Shown: positions 6,833-16,019, numbered from the stretch's first letter. The stretch: DNA of 64,000 bases from CALCKU01 sp964607445 (GCA_964607445.1 CAZSKN010000011.1:1-64000); one strand, 5' to 3'. The notes: a model not told the origin generated them from the sequence alone. Made by a program: numbers and translations.

Positions 6833-8878
6833 TTATTGACACACATACATAAAGTTACCGCAACTCTTCATAAAGTTAACATTGCGGCCATTCGCGGCAC
6901 GAACATTGAACGCTTCCAGATCTTGTGCGCGGGTGACGTTAAGCTGAGAATATTGCATTCCGTGGAAATCACCATATCCGAGCACACCTTTTACCCCCTT
7001 TTCCAAAGTAACATTGGAGAACATAGAAAGATCAGCCGCGTTAAAGCCGCCTTGATAACCCAGAGAGCGGAACACCAAATTCAAATAGGCGGCATCATAG
7101 CGACTACTATTATACCGGGCTTGCAGCTTATAGTAAAATTCGCTTGGACTTAACCCATGAGAATCGCCAAATTCCGGAAATGTACCTAACCGCGTCACAC
7201 TCATAGGTGTGCTATAGCTGGGTACGTTAAATAATGGATTAGACGACGGCGCACAGACCTCACCCTCTACAGGCGGCGGTGCGGGTTCCGCTGGACACGC
7301 GCTTCGCGTTTGGGCTTGGCTCCCGTCCCAACATGTCACCTCAGGTGTGACCACCGGAGGCGTCACTTTAGGGGGGCAAGCCGATAGAGTTTTGGCTGTC
7401 GACCCATCCGGACATGACACGGGTTCAATTGGACAGGCCCCGAGTGTTTTCGCTTCACTGCCATCCCAACACGTAACCGGAGGGGGCACTGGTATTGTCG
7501 GTTGTTTACAATATTTCAATCCAAAGAGTAAAAACAGTAAAAGCAATAAGAGGGTAAGAAGCCATAACCATGGAATTTTAAAGCCTCCCCCCGTCGCAGG
7601 CGCCGCAGTTGATGCCACTACAGGCGCTGCGGCCGCTATAGGGGCCGCTGCCGCAATGGGGGCCGCAATGGGCGCGGCCGGTTTGAATTTACGCAAACAA
7701 CTCCGGCTAACTTCCCGACCGGTTTCATCCCGTAAAATTTCGATATAATGTTCTCCCTTTTCCATACGGGCATAATATTTGGGATTATCCTTTAGGCGTA
7801 CCACACCGGATAATTCCTGATCCCGGGCCTGTGGTGTGTTAAAACCTTCACTGCGCAAACGCACATCTCCCTGCGCGTCGTAAAGCACGAAGTAATAAAG
7901 CCCGTTATTATGTTTAAAAAACGCAATGTTATTTTTAGTGTCATTCACTTTATGACCGCGATAAGCCTGACACGGTAGATAATCGTTCTCTTTTTCGGCT
8001 TTCGGTGTACCGCTCGCGACCCGCCCGCCAGCGACCCCCGCTGCCGCTACGCCTGCCGCAGCGGCCTTAGGTGCCACTTTCGGCTGGCTCGCAACAGGTT
8101 TAGGTTTCGGCTTTGCGGCCACAGATTTGAGTGTCCACCCCAAGGTTGCGGCGGCCAAAGCCGCTTTAGCAGAGCCATACCAACGTGACCGCGCAACTTC
8201 CTTGCCGTTTCTAGCCTTGATACGGTAATCATATTTTCCGTTCTTAAACGGTCCTTTATACTGGATGCGGTTTTCCAGTTTCATATTTTTACGCGTTGAT
8301 TCCAAGCCGGTATTCATGGCGCCTTTTGTCGGATAACCTTCCGAAATCAACTCTATTCGTCCACCCCGATGATAGGTAAAATAGTGCTTTCCATCATCCC
8401 CTTTAAAGGTTTGGAACCCCGCGTCTTTCTGGCGCGTTTGGCGTTTATAAAATGCCAAGGGCTTATAATCTTGTTCGGTATTTGGCGTGCGCCTTGCGTT
8501 CGTCTTGGCCGCCCTCGCCCCTGTTAGGCGCTCTACGACATAGCTAGCATCCGCTTGAGTTGGATACGGGCCACTAACGGCGATTTCCTGATGATTTCCG
8601 GCGCGCAGGCTGATACCAAATTTGCCGTCCTTACGTGCGCCAACCTTAAAGCGTTGTGGAATTTTCTCATTTTTTTTAACAGAGGCAATCCCGTTATCTC
8701 GCCCGGTCTCGGAAACATAGGCCTGACTGATAAGTGCAATCTCTCCATCACTATATCGACAAAAATAGAATTTATCACCTTTAGAAAACTTTTGAAATCC
8801 TGAGTCGATGGATTTCGTATTTGCTTTGTAAAAGGACAAGTTTTCATACTCATCCAGTTGATTTTTATTATCTGTCAT
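6833..8878 (-). CDS. Large DUF1508 (YegP-like) repeat protein with a transmembrane helix and CxDGS...CP motifs
   Basis: A 681-residue protein. Residues 1-120, 135-245 and 300-397 are three related regions, each with two YegP/DUF1508-like half-repeats (for example GKFGISLRAGNHQEIAVSG, GKYDYRIKARNGKEVARS). Between them lie Lys/Pro/Ala linkers and an Ala-Pro run (about 400-427). One membrane helix follows (about 435-453). After it come three copies of C-[WP]-D-G-S-x-A-x-T-x-x-A-C-P (starting Cys470, Cys489 and Cys516) and a final domain of about 130 residues with paired cysteines (Cys542, Cys674, Cys680), so the C-terminal part is probably periplasmic. The ATG follows AGGGGGCTCTT. A perfect CtrA-type box lies 61 bp upstream. 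The gene splits the common rarA-crcB neighbourhood. Function is unknown; DUF1508 itself has no established activity known to me. Confidence 0.8.
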   Translation of the reverse strand: MTDNKNQLDEYENLSFYKANTKSIDSGFQKFSKGDKFYFCRYSDGEIALISQAYVSETGRDNGIASVKKNEKIPQRFKVGARKDGKFGISLRAGNHQEIAVSGPYPTQADASYVVERLTGARAAKTNARRTPNTEQDYKPLAFYKRQTRQKDAGFQTFKGDDGKHYFTYHRGGRIELISEGYPTKGAMNTGLESTRKNMKLENRIQYKGPFKNGKYDYRIKARNGKEVARSRWYGSAKAALAAATLGWTLKSVAAKPKPKPVASQPKVAPKAAAAGVAAAGVAGGRVASGTPKAEKENDYLPCQAYRGHKVNDTKNNIAFFKHNNGLYYFVLYDAQGDVRLRSEGFNTPQARDQELSGVVRLKDNPKYYARMEKGEHYIEILRDETGREVSRSCLRKFKPAAPIAAPIAAAAPIAAAAPVVASTAAPATGGGFKIPWLWLLTLLLLLLFLLFGLKYCKQPTIPVPPPVTCWDGSEAKTLGACPIEPVSCPDGSTAKTLSACPPKVTPPVVTPEVTCWDGSQAQTRSACPAEPAPPPVEGEVCAPSSNPLFNVPSYSTPMSVTRLGTFPEFGDSHGLSPSEFYYKLQARYNSSRYDAAYLNLVFRSLGYQGGFNAADLSMFSNVTLEKGVKGVLGYGDFHGMQYSQLNVTRAQDLEAFNVRAANGRNVNFMKSCGNFMYVCQ

Positions 8879-8938
8879 AAGAGCCCCCTAAATTGCTTAA
8901 ATTCCCCGTGACGCCAGCCTGTTAAGCGCAAGCTGACT

Positions 8939-8954
8939 TTAATAGAATATTAAC
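8939..8954 (-). promoter_or_regulatory. Predicted CtrA binding site (TTAA-N7-TTAAC)
   Basis: TTAATAGAATATTAAC fits the full CtrA consensus TTAA-N7-TTAA(C) with no mismatch. It lies 61-76 bp upstream of the start of the large DUF1508 gene, a position from which CtrA could activate or block its promoter. The assignment rests on motif match and on the presumed relation to Caulobacterales. Confidence 0.5.
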
Positions 8955-9007
8955 TATAATTCATTTGCGTAATAAAAGTAAGTTTTTTCTCGCAATAGGC
9001 GAACATA

Positions 9008-10318
9008 CTAATTTGACCCGTCTATTTTCAGGCGCATATCAGACCATTTTGCCAAGCGTTGTTTTATAACCGCTTCCCGACCCGCACCTTTGGGTTTGTA
9101 AAAAATCTGACGCTCCATATCTTCGGGAAAATAATTCTGGCCTGAAAATCCTGTTTCAGTATCGTGGTCATAATTATAATTTTTGCCATAGCCAATATCT
9201 TTCATCAATTGGGTCGGAGCATTTAATATATGCGCCGGCGGCGAGAGTGATCCGGTTGACCGCGCAGCCTTCATAGCGGCTTTAAACGCCGTATATACGG
9301 CGTTCGATTTGGGCGCCGTCGCCAAATGTACGACCGCATGGGCGAGCGCCAATTCGCCCTCGGGCGAGCCGAGCAAACGGTAAGTCCGTTCGGCCTCTGC
9401 GGCTATCATTAAAGCGGTGGGGTCAGCCAATCCAATATCTTCAGACGCCATGCGCACTAATCGGCGTGCAATATAGAGGGGGTCTTCGCCGCCGTCCAGC
9501 ATGCGCGCCAACCAGTATAGCGCGGCGTCAGGGTCAGACCCGCGCACAGATTTATGCAAAGCCGAAATAATATTGTAATGCGAGTCCCGGGATTTATCAT
9601 AAGCCGGCGCACGTTTTTGAAATACGGCGCCAACAGCTTTTCTATCTAAGGGTGCTTGCGGTGTTAGAGCCAATACTTCCTCGGTCAGGTTAAGTAGATA
9701 CCGCCCATCTCCGTCTGCATAGCCCATCAGGGCCTCACGACCTTCCGGTGTCAAAGGCAATGATCTGTCTGTTAGCGTTTCGGCACGACGTAAGAGTTTC
9801 TCCATAGCAGTAATATCTAAGCGTTTTAACACAAAGACTTGGGCGCGTGAGAGTAAAGCGCCGTTAAGCTCAAAACTGGGGTTTTCCGTTGTTGCGCCGA
9901 TTAAGGTCACGATGCCTTCTTCAACAAAAGGCAGAAATCCGTCTTGCTGGGCACGGTTAAACCGATGGATTTCATCTACAAATAAAAGCGTACCTCGCCC
10001 CGTTACGCGGCGGGATTTCGCCGCCTCAAAGGCTTTACGCAAATCTGCCACACCAGAAAATACGGCAGATAATTGCACGAATTCCATATCCGCATGATCA
10101 GCAAGCAAACGCGCAATTGTTGTCTTGCCGACACCCGGCGGCCCCCAAAGAATAAGTGAAGCCAAACGCCCCGCATCCAGCATGCGCCCTAAAGGCCCGT
10201 CTGCGCCCAGAAGGTGATCTTGACCGACCACTTCATCCAGGCTGCGCGGGCGCAATCGGTCTGCGAGCGGACGCGGCGCACTATCTTCTAGACCTGCAGA
10301 TTGAAAAAGATCGGACAT
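9008..10318 (-). CDS. rarA: Replication-associated recombination protein RarA (MgsA) AAA+ ATPase
   Basis: A 436-residue AAA+ clamp-loader-like ATPase that acts at stalled replication forks together with SSB and RecA. Visible are the N-terminal RPLADRLRPRSLDEVVGQ, Walker A in WGPPGVGKTTIA, Walker B in LLFVDEIHRFN, sensor 1 in IGATTENPSFELN, the helical SVRGSDPDAALYWLARML stretch and the C-terminal GRFSGQNYFPE-like tetramerisation segment (here ETGFSGQNYFPEDM). Length is normal. In many alphaproteobacteria it sits between degP and crcB; here the DUF1508 gene has come between it and crcB. Confidence 0.95.
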   Translation of the reverse strand: MSDLFQSAGLEDSAPRPLADRLRPRSLDEVVGQDHLLGADGPLGRMLDAGRLASLILWGPPGVGKTTIARLLADHADMEFVQLSAVFSGVADLRKAFEAAKSRRVTGRGTLLFVDEIHRFNRAQQDGFLPFVEEGIVTLIGATTENPSFELNGALLSRAQVFVLKRLDITAMEKLLRRAETLTDRSLPLTPEGREALMGYADGDGRYLLNLTEEVLALTPQAPLDRKAVGAVFQKRAPAYDKSRDSHYNIISALHKSVRGSDPDAALYWLARMLDGGEDPLYIARRLVRMASEDIGLADPTALMIAAEAERTYRLLGSPEGELALAHAVVHLATAPKSNAVYTAFKAAMKAARSTGSLSPPAHILNAPTQLMKDIGYGKNYNYDHDTETGFSGQNYFPEDMERQIFYKPKGAGREAVIKQRLAKWSDMRLKIDGSN

Positions 10319-10516
10319 GTAACCGTGTTAAAGAGAACACGGCTAAAAGACCAGTGACTTTACGGCCGATAAATTGAACGCAGACATGTCGTCATGAAGG
10401 TATGTAGATCATAACAAACCTTCCGCAGCCGCGTTACCCGTCAAACTTAAGGCGCGTATTTTATCGCCCAGTCTCAAATACAGGTCTGGATCGGGTATCG
10501 GTCAAGATCTGGAAAT

Positions 10517-12001
10517 CTAATTATTTTCGCGAGGCCAATAGCGCGCCGGCACGTCATAGACCCGCCCGCCCCGGTCAATAGAGAGATCAAAGTTTTCAGG
10601 ATCCGTTATTGTTTCTAGCAAAGCGGCCAATTGCCGGGTCGACGTAATTTTTGTATTATTGAGATTAACAATAACATCGCCCGGTCGGACGCCATTTGCC
10701 GCCGCCGCGCTGCGCCGAATTGTTTTGGTAATCATCACGCCGGACAGATATGGGTCTACGCCCAATTCATCAGCTAAAGCGGGAGATAGATTGACGATCG
10801 TCGCCCCGTCCAAAGAATGAAAGCCGTCAATGATACGTTCATCACGGGGCGGCGATTCTTTGGGCGTGTCAGCGCGCACCGATAAAATCCGTTCACGATC
10901 ATCGCGCCAGATTTTGACATTCGCACGTTGTCCTTTACGAAGCGTAGCGAGTTTAAATTTAAGCCCGCTATCATCATTAATATCGGTGCCATCAATCGAG
11001 AGAATAACATCACGCTCGACCAAGCCAGCCAGATCCGCCGGGCCTTTGGGGTAAATATCATTAATGATAGCCCCGCGCGCACGATCAAGTCCCAAAGCCG
11101 CCGCCATATTACTATCGAGGGCCTGCGTACGAGCGCCGATCCACGGACGCACAATCCGACCTTCTGATAAAGCGCTGTCGACGGCCCGGGCAACCAGTTC
11201 ACCCGGAATCGCAAACCCGATGCCATTTGATCCACCAGAGCGGGAGAAAATCGCCGTATTAACGCCGACCAATTCACCCGACAAATTCACCAAGGCTCCA
11301 CCGGAATTCCCCGGGTTCACAGCAGCATCTGTTTGAATAAAGGAAGATACATCAGTGACATTTGTCCGGCCCAAAGCCGAAACAATTCCGCTTGTCACGG
11401 TCTGACCCACGCCAAAGGGATTACCAATAGCCAGAACAATATCTCCGATTTCCAGATTATCTTCTTTGGCACTGACCTGTAGCGCCGGCAGGCGCTCGCC
11501 CTTTGTATCAATTTGCAAAACCGCGACATCAATTTCTTCATCTTGGGCGACGACTTTAGCTTCAAATTCACGGCGGTCATTCAGGACTATCTTAAGCTCA
11601 TCCGCCCCTTTAACCACATGGGCGTTCGTGACAATCACCCCTGTCGACCGGACGATAACGCCGGACCCCAGAGAGTTTTGCGTTCGTTCTTGCGGAGCTT
11701 GACGCGCACCAAACATAAAATCAAAAAAGTCATTCCGCCGCGCCCGCACGACGCGTGAGGTAAATACATTGACAACAGCCGGCGCAGTCTGTTTGACAAC
11801 TGGCGAATAAGAGAGTTGCACTTGCGCTTGGCTTTGCGGAACCATTCGCTTATTATTGCGATCTGTAAAACCCGGGACACTCAATAGCTTATTTTGGGCG
11901 CTAGCCTGTGCTTTGGCTGGCGGACTCACGCCCCAGCCCACTCCAAAGGCCATCAGGCTGACCAGCCCCGTCGCGACTAAAGATGTTATATGTGTTTTCA
12001 T
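10517..12001 (-). CDS. degP: Periplasmic Do/DegP-type serine endoprotease
   Basis: A 494-residue HtrA protease-chaperone of the periplasm. A signal peptide (MKTHITSLVATGLVSLMAFG..., ending about AKA-QA at 31-32) precedes the trypsin-like domain with catalytic His128 (VTNAHVV), Asp158 (EEIDVAVL) and Ser233 (NPGNSGG). Two PDZ domains follow (about 285-375 and 395-485). The flexible LA-loop region (about 83-110) contains a short aromatic stretch, FFDFMFG, as in DegQ/DegP. It is the upstream gene of the rarA-crcB-rluC-HAD-ATP12 run, but a 198-bp spacer to rarA suggests that rarA has its own promoter. Confidence 0.95.
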   Translation of the reverse strand: MKTHITSLVATGLVSLMAFGVGWGVSPPAKAQASAQNKLLSVPGFTDRNNKRMVPQSQAQVQLSYSPVVKQTAPAVVNVFTSRVVRARRNDFFDFMFGARQAPQERTQNSLGSGVIVRSTGVIVTNAHVVKGADELKIVLNDRREFEAKVVAQDEEIDVAVLQIDTKGERLPALQVSAKEDNLEIGDIVLAIGNPFGVGQTVTSGIVSALGRTNVTDVSSFIQTDAAVNPGNSGGALVNLSGELVGVNTAIFSRSGGSNGIGFAIPGELVARAVDSALSEGRIVRPWIGARTQALDSNMAAALGLDRARGAIINDIYPKGPADLAGLVERDVILSIDGTDINDDSGLKFKLATLRKGQRANVKIWRDDRERILSVRADTPKESPPRDERIIDGFHSLDGATIVNLSPALADELGVDPYLSGVMITKTIRRSAAAANGVRPGDVIVNLNNTKITSTRQLAALLETITDPENFDLSIDRGGRVYDVPARYWPRENN

Positions 12002-12105
12002 AGCTTATAATCTAGGTACGATAGGACGCATTACCAAGACAATTACGCATAATATTAGGACTTTTTCATCTTGTCACATTCAAGGGCAAATAATACATCC
12101 TAAAT

Positions 12106-12582
12106 ATGACACCATCCGGCCCTTTTCATCTACCCGTCGCACGGGGCGATAGCGTGAGTACGGCGCAGGTTCAACATATCTATATCGGCGTAAAGGATCA
12201 TTCCCTGCCCAAAGATCAATGGACGCATGGTGCCCACCTCTGTGCAAGCGTCGCTATCGTGTCGGAGCGCGGTCTAGCGCGCGCAGAGACCGAGATGCCG
12301 GACATAATCCGCAGCTATAATCTGGCGTGCGGCGTTACCAATTCCGACACGGAGGGCTATCACCAAACGCTGACCTTGTTTTACCTGCGTGAAACGGCGC
12401 GCTATTTAGATCAGTTGACGACCCCAGACTGGGGTCAGCGTGCCAGCGCGCTGTTAAACGCCGATATGGCCGCACGAGATTACCCGCTGCGGTTTTATAG
12501 CCAAGCGCATTTGTTTTCGGTGACATCAAGACGGATATGGCAACCCCCTGATATTCGGGCGCTTACAAAACGGCTATCGTGA
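12106..12582 (+). CDS. Conserved hypothetical protein with HxAHL and GYHxT motifs
   Basis: A 158-residue soluble protein of a conserved hypothetical type found in several proteobacteria. Marks are WTHGAHLCASVAIV (about 39-52), SDTEGYHQTLTLFYL (about 80-94) and RFYSQAHLFSVTSRRIWQPPDI near the end. Histidines in the first two motifs could bind a metal, but no function is established as far as I know. The ATG at 12106 lacks a clear ribosome binding site; the first 20 residues may not be part of the protein. It is divergent from degP and convergent with the next gene, with only 4 bp between stops. Confidence 0.7.
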   Translation: MTPSGPFHLPVARGDSVSTAQVQHIYIGVKDHSLPKDQWTHGAHLCASVAIVSERGLARAETEMPDIIRSYNLACGVTNSDTEGYHQTLTLFYLRETARYLDQLTTPDWGQRASALLNADMAARDYPLRFYSQAHLFSVTSRRIWQPPDIRALTKRLS

Positions 12583-12586
12583 GGTT

Positions 12587-13054
12587 TTAATTATTTAATA
12601 TCGCGGCGTGGGGCATGCCATTAAATATCGGATCTAGATACCGATCCCGATTTCCGCCTTCCCAATTTTGAATGTTTTTTACACAAAACCGGACGATCTC
12701 AGGTTTCTCACCCCGGCGCTTTCGACGCTTTTCAGCCCGTTCAAAAGCCTGCAAGTCAGAAAGGGACGACGCTGCCCCGTTAGAACAATTACGAATAGTC
12801 TCGAGGGTCAATGTATTTGGAACCTGAATGAATTCAGCCCGGTTATAAGCCTTATAATTCACGCTGACACGATCACCCGATAAAAATTTAACAAATACCA
12901 TGCGGCGGTAGGCTGGATTATCTGATGGGCCGCTTTCGACCAGCAAAACCGGACTCAAGTCCCCATATTGCGCACTGGCAAGAGACGGCAGGCTCAATGT
13001 ACCCGCAAAAAGTGCGCTAACAATAGTCACATGTTTTAAAACTTTACCCCACAT
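12587..13054 (-). CDS. Exported small hypothetical protein
   Basis: A 155-residue protein with a clear signal peptide: a short positive start (MWGKVLKHV) followed by a hydrophobic core and a cleavage site about ASA-QYG. The mature part is soluble and has two cysteines (in IRNCSNG and VRFCVKN) that could form a disulphide, and a basic segment EKRRKRRGEKP. I start at 13054 because GGAGG lies 5 nt before that ATG; the ATG four codons upstream would place the ribosome binding site inside the gene. I do not recognise the family. Confidence 0.7.
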   Translation of the reverse strand: MWGKVLKHVTIVSALFAGTLSLPSLASAQYGDLSPVLLVESGPSDNPAYRRMVFVKFLSGDRVSVNYKAYNRAEFIQVPNTLTLETIRNCSNGAASSLSDLQAFERAEKRRKRRGEKPEIVRFCVKNIQNWEGGNRDRYLDPIFNGMPHAAILNN

Positions 13055-13129
13055 AGTAACCTCCATATGTGATTAAACTTAAATACAACGCGCTGTTTAA
13101 AGCAAAAATAAGACCAATTCAGCTAAGAA

Positions 13130-14269
13130 TTACAGTTCAGCGCTCATAATAGCAGAAATAAACCTTTCAATATCCGTGTCAGAAGAATATAGGTGCGGAG
13201 TTACACGCATAGCGCGACCCCGAACAGAGACAAATATATTTTGTGCCGCCAAATTCTTAGTAAGTTCTGGGGGTACCCCGTCATTAAAAATTACCCCCAG
13301 ATAATGCGGCGCACGTAAGTGCTCGGGCAATACGCTTAATCCACGCGCCACCAGCCGGGTGGCGATATATGATGTCTTAGCGCCCAAGGTCCGGGAAATG
13401 TTCTCGACGCCCCACTCTAGAATTTGTGTCATAGCCGCGCTTGCGCCCATGAGCTGGCCCGGGTTAGAGCGCGCGCCCATATCAAATTTCTTGGCCCCGG
13501 TTTGAAACGCGTCCCGATATTGGGTCAGACGGGTAAAGTCCTCGGAGCCTTCGCGGTTCAGCCAATTATGCTCTAACGGCTCCGCCCCGTACCATTTTGG
13601 ATCTATATATAGAAAGCCCAGAGTATAAGGCCCCATCATCCATTTATAGGTCGCCGCGACCGCAAAATCCGGACGCACATTTTGAACATCAAACGGCTGG
13701 GCACCTAAGGATTGCGTCAGATCTAGAACTAAAGCCGCGCCGATCTTATCCAATGCGCGGCGCAAAAGCGGTAAATCCAGCGTCGCTCCGCTCGCCCAAT
13801 GGGTTTGAGAGATAGCTAAAACGCGTGTATTTTTGTCCAAAGCCTTTAGCAAAGCCTGCGTCCAATCATGGTTCTGTGGGGTGGAGACAATACGCAACTC
13901 TGCGTCGACGCGACGGGCTTTATCTTGCCACGTATAAATATTAGACGGGAATTGGTCTTCCATCACCACGACGTTTTGCCCGGCGTCCAACGGCACGGCG
14001 TTGGCCGCAATTTGGAGTCCGTAACTGGCCGAAGCCACGATTGCCACACAGTCTGGCTTTGAGTTAAAAATACGGGCCGCAAGTTTACGAGCCTGTTCTG
14101 AATAGGTAAAAAAATCTTGAGAGCTATATTTCCAAGGATGTTTTTTTAACTCTGTACCGTCTATCATGGCCTCAGCCACACTGTGCATGAGCGCCGACAT
14201 ATAGGCCGTGTTGAGATAAGCATGGCTATCGGGAATATCGAAAAGGTGCTTTTGGGACGGGATAATCAT
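13130..14269 (-). CDS. PLP-dependent class V aminotransferase family protein
   Basis: A 379-residue fold-type I PLP enzyme of the class V group (kynureninase / isopenicillin N epimerase / cysteine desulfurase-like). The cofactor-binding features are ASASYGLQIAANAV near residue 80, QTHWASGATLDL with the helix after it, VLDLTQSLGAQPFD (Asp binding the pyridine nitrogen) and ATYKWMMGPYTLGFLY, where Lys is the Schiff-base residue. No SufS-type catalytic Cys segment is evident, so a desulfurase role is unlikely. The specific substrate cannot be assigned. It is followed by short gene fragments on its upstream side, not by pathway partners. Confidence 0.85.
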   Translation of the reverse strand: MIIPSQKHLFDIPDSHAYLNTAYMSALMHSVAEAMIDGTELKKHPWKYSSQDFFTYSEQARKLAARIFNSKPDCVAIVASASYGLQIAANAVPLDAGQNVVVMEDQFPSNIYTWQDKARRVDAELRIVSTPQNHDWTQALLKALDKNTRVLAISQTHWASGATLDLPLLRRALDKIGAALVLDLTQSLGAQPFDVQNVRPDFAVAATYKWMMGPYTLGFLYIDPKWYGAEPLEHNWLNREGSEDFTRLTQYRDAFQTGAKKFDMGARSNPGQLMGASAAMTQILEWGVENISRTLGAKTSYIATRLVARGLSVLPEHLRAPHYLGVIFNDGVPPELTKNLAAQNIFVSVRGRAMRVTPHLYSSDTDIERFISAIMSAEL

Positions 14270-14341
14270 CGGCCTGATTTAGCGTGATTTTACAGAATTG
14301 TCATTATTTGAAACCATTTTGCGGTATCAGAACCAGATCCG

Positions 14342-14554
14342 CTAATACGTGTTACCAAACCTTTCAAAATAAATTCGGCGAGGCTCGTCTGCCGCAAAGA
14401 ATAACTCCACACGACGCTCACTCATGCCGATATCTTGGGCTGATGTAAATTCAGCCATCATGGTAAACATGGAAAGACGATGGTCATCAATACGGGCTTG
14501 CAGGGTAAGATAGGGTGTATTGGCTAAAAACGAGACGCTATTGCCGCAATTATG
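14342..14554 (-). pseudogene. C-terminal remnant of a regulator-like gene
   Basis: An open frame of 70 codons that begins right after an in-frame stop (14555-14557) and has no plausible start before its conserved part. It reads ...LANTPYLTLQARIDDHRL, then SMFTMMAEFTSAQDIGMSE and RRVELFFAADEPRR. The layout resembles the C-terminal ligand-binding end of XRE regulators of the MmyB type (pattern FGTAQD...SELRIE.FFPADE.TR), a resemblance from memory only. The N-terminal helix-turn-helix and most of the protein are missing. Confidence 0.45.
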
Positions 14555-14824
14555 TCAGGCTTGAGTGCAGGGTTTGGCGCGCTTGATGTGTTTCTCATCG
14601 CGCCCATGCTCACCATTCCCAATATAACCGCAAATAACATTGCAAAACGCGGGAGCCTGATCGGGGCTTTCACATGGTTTATTGTCGACTGCATAGGCTC
14701 ATTCGGCGCTGGCGTTCCGTCAAATGTAGCGACGAACCTGCTATTTTTATTCGCCCTGACCCTGCCGCTTTTTCAGATTAATTTGCCACGCATACAAAAA
14801 ATTAAAGCCTCTGATACGACATGA
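14528..14824 (+). pseudogene. C-terminal part of a small membrane protein, probably truncated
   Basis: The frame is open from 14528 and has its first ATG at 14552, with no ribosome binding site. It encodes two to three hydrophobic segments (FLIAPMLTIPNI, IGAFTWFIVDCIGSFGAGVP, LLFLFALTLPLF) and a basic tail. It looks like the last half of a four-helix membrane protein. The frame runs head-to-head into the minus-strand fragment at 14342-14554, overlapping it by 27 bp. A functional 90-residue protein starting at 14552 cannot be excluded. Confidence 0.45.
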
Positions 14825-14939
14825 TTTCGATAAGTCTTCAGGGTCAATGCGAAAGCACTGTGAATGCAGAACCCGCAGTCATACTAAAACAAAGTCATAC
14901 TAAAACATAATCAGGCGAAACCCGGGCTATGCAGGCGCA

Positions 14940-15986
14940 TTAGGCGTTAGTTTTATCTTCTTGCGCCTGTGACCACTGTCCTAATGACGCCAGACCGTTC
15001 ATTCTGGCCCGGTGTTTAAAGGCCGCTTGAGCGGCATCGTAATTCTCTGATTGTCCCCGCCAAGCTTGCAATGCCGATTGCTGCAAAGCACGGCCATAGG
15101 AATATGTCAAATTCCATGTAAAATTACCGATCTTATTCATCATATCCAAATGCTGGGTTGCCACTTCATTGTCTTGTCCGCCTGACAAAAAGGCAATGCC
15201 GGGAACAGAAGATGGCACGGTGTCTTTCAGAACTTTGATTGTGCGCTCGGCGACTTCTTCAACGCTGGGCTGACGAGGGCATTTCTTACCGGCAACAACC
15301 ATATTGGGCTTGAGGATAATACCTTCGAGTTTCACGCCTTGTTCGTATAATTCCGTAAACAAGGAGTTTAAGACCTTCTCGGTCACTTCATGACACCGCT
15401 CTACCGTATGGGCACCGCCCATAAGCACTTCAGGTTCAACGATAGGCACGATACCGGCCTCTTGGCATAGGCTGGCATAGCGGGCCAAAGCATGATTATT
15501 AGCTTTGATAGCCCCGCGCGACGGTGTGATACCGACAGCTTGATCCGGATGAGAAATTTCGATTACAGCACGCCATTTCGCAAAGCGCGCTCCCAACTCA
15601 AAATATTCGGCTAAGCGTTCGCGCAGACCATCCAAACCTTGTGTGATCGTCTCTCCGGGTCGTCCCGCCAATGGTGTTATACCCATATCGACTTTAATCC
15701 CCGGAATAGCGTCATTTTGATGTAAGAGTTCGACTAGACGTGTTCCGTCTTTGGCCGTCTGGCGGATCGTTTCGTCATAAAGAATAACCCCCGAGATATA
15801 ATCTTGCATGGCGGCATCTGTACGAAAGAGCATTTCGCGCCAATCCCGCCGACTGTCCTCTGTCGAACTTGTCTGAATGGTATCAAAGCGCTTCTTGATC
15901 GTACCCGTCGATTCATCAGCCGCCAAAATACCTTGGCCCGGTGTGACCATTTTAACGGCTATCTTATTGAGGTTTAGTATGTTCAT
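14940..15986 (-). CDS. Class I fructose-bisphosphate aldolase
   Basis: A 348-residue Schiff-base aldolase that splits fructose 1,6-bisphosphate into glyceraldehyde 3-phosphate and dihydroxyacetone phosphate. It has the animal/plant-like class I features: GILAADESTGTIKKRF, the phosphate-binding region, VEPEVLMGGAH, and the active-site lysine in EGIILKPNMVV; SGGQDNEVATQHLDMMN follows. I start at 15986 since GGAG lies at a proper distance, five codons into the longest frame. It closes the gap-pgk-fba operon (33 nt after pgk towards it), giving three consecutive glycolytic or gluconeogenic steps. Confidence 0.94.
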   Translation of the reverse strand: MNILNLNKIAVKMVTPGQGILAADESTGTIKKRFDTIQTSSTEDSRRDWREMLFRTDAAMQDYISGVILYDETIRQTAKDGTRLVELLHQNDAIPGIKVDMGITPLAGRPGETITQGLDGLRERLAEYFELGARFAKWRAVIEISHPDQAVGITPSRGAIKANNHALARYASLCQEAGIVPIVEPEVLMGGAHTVERCHEVTEKVLNSLFTELYEQGVKLEGIILKPNMVVAGKKCPRQPSVEEVAERTIKVLKDTVPSSVPGIAFLSGGQDNEVATQHLDMMNKIGNFTWNLTYSYGRALQQSALQAWRGQSENYDAAQAAFKHRARMNGLASLGQWSQAQEDKTNA

Positions 15987-16019
15987 TTCACGCTCCATCA
16001 TCAGTACAGTGGCCTAATA

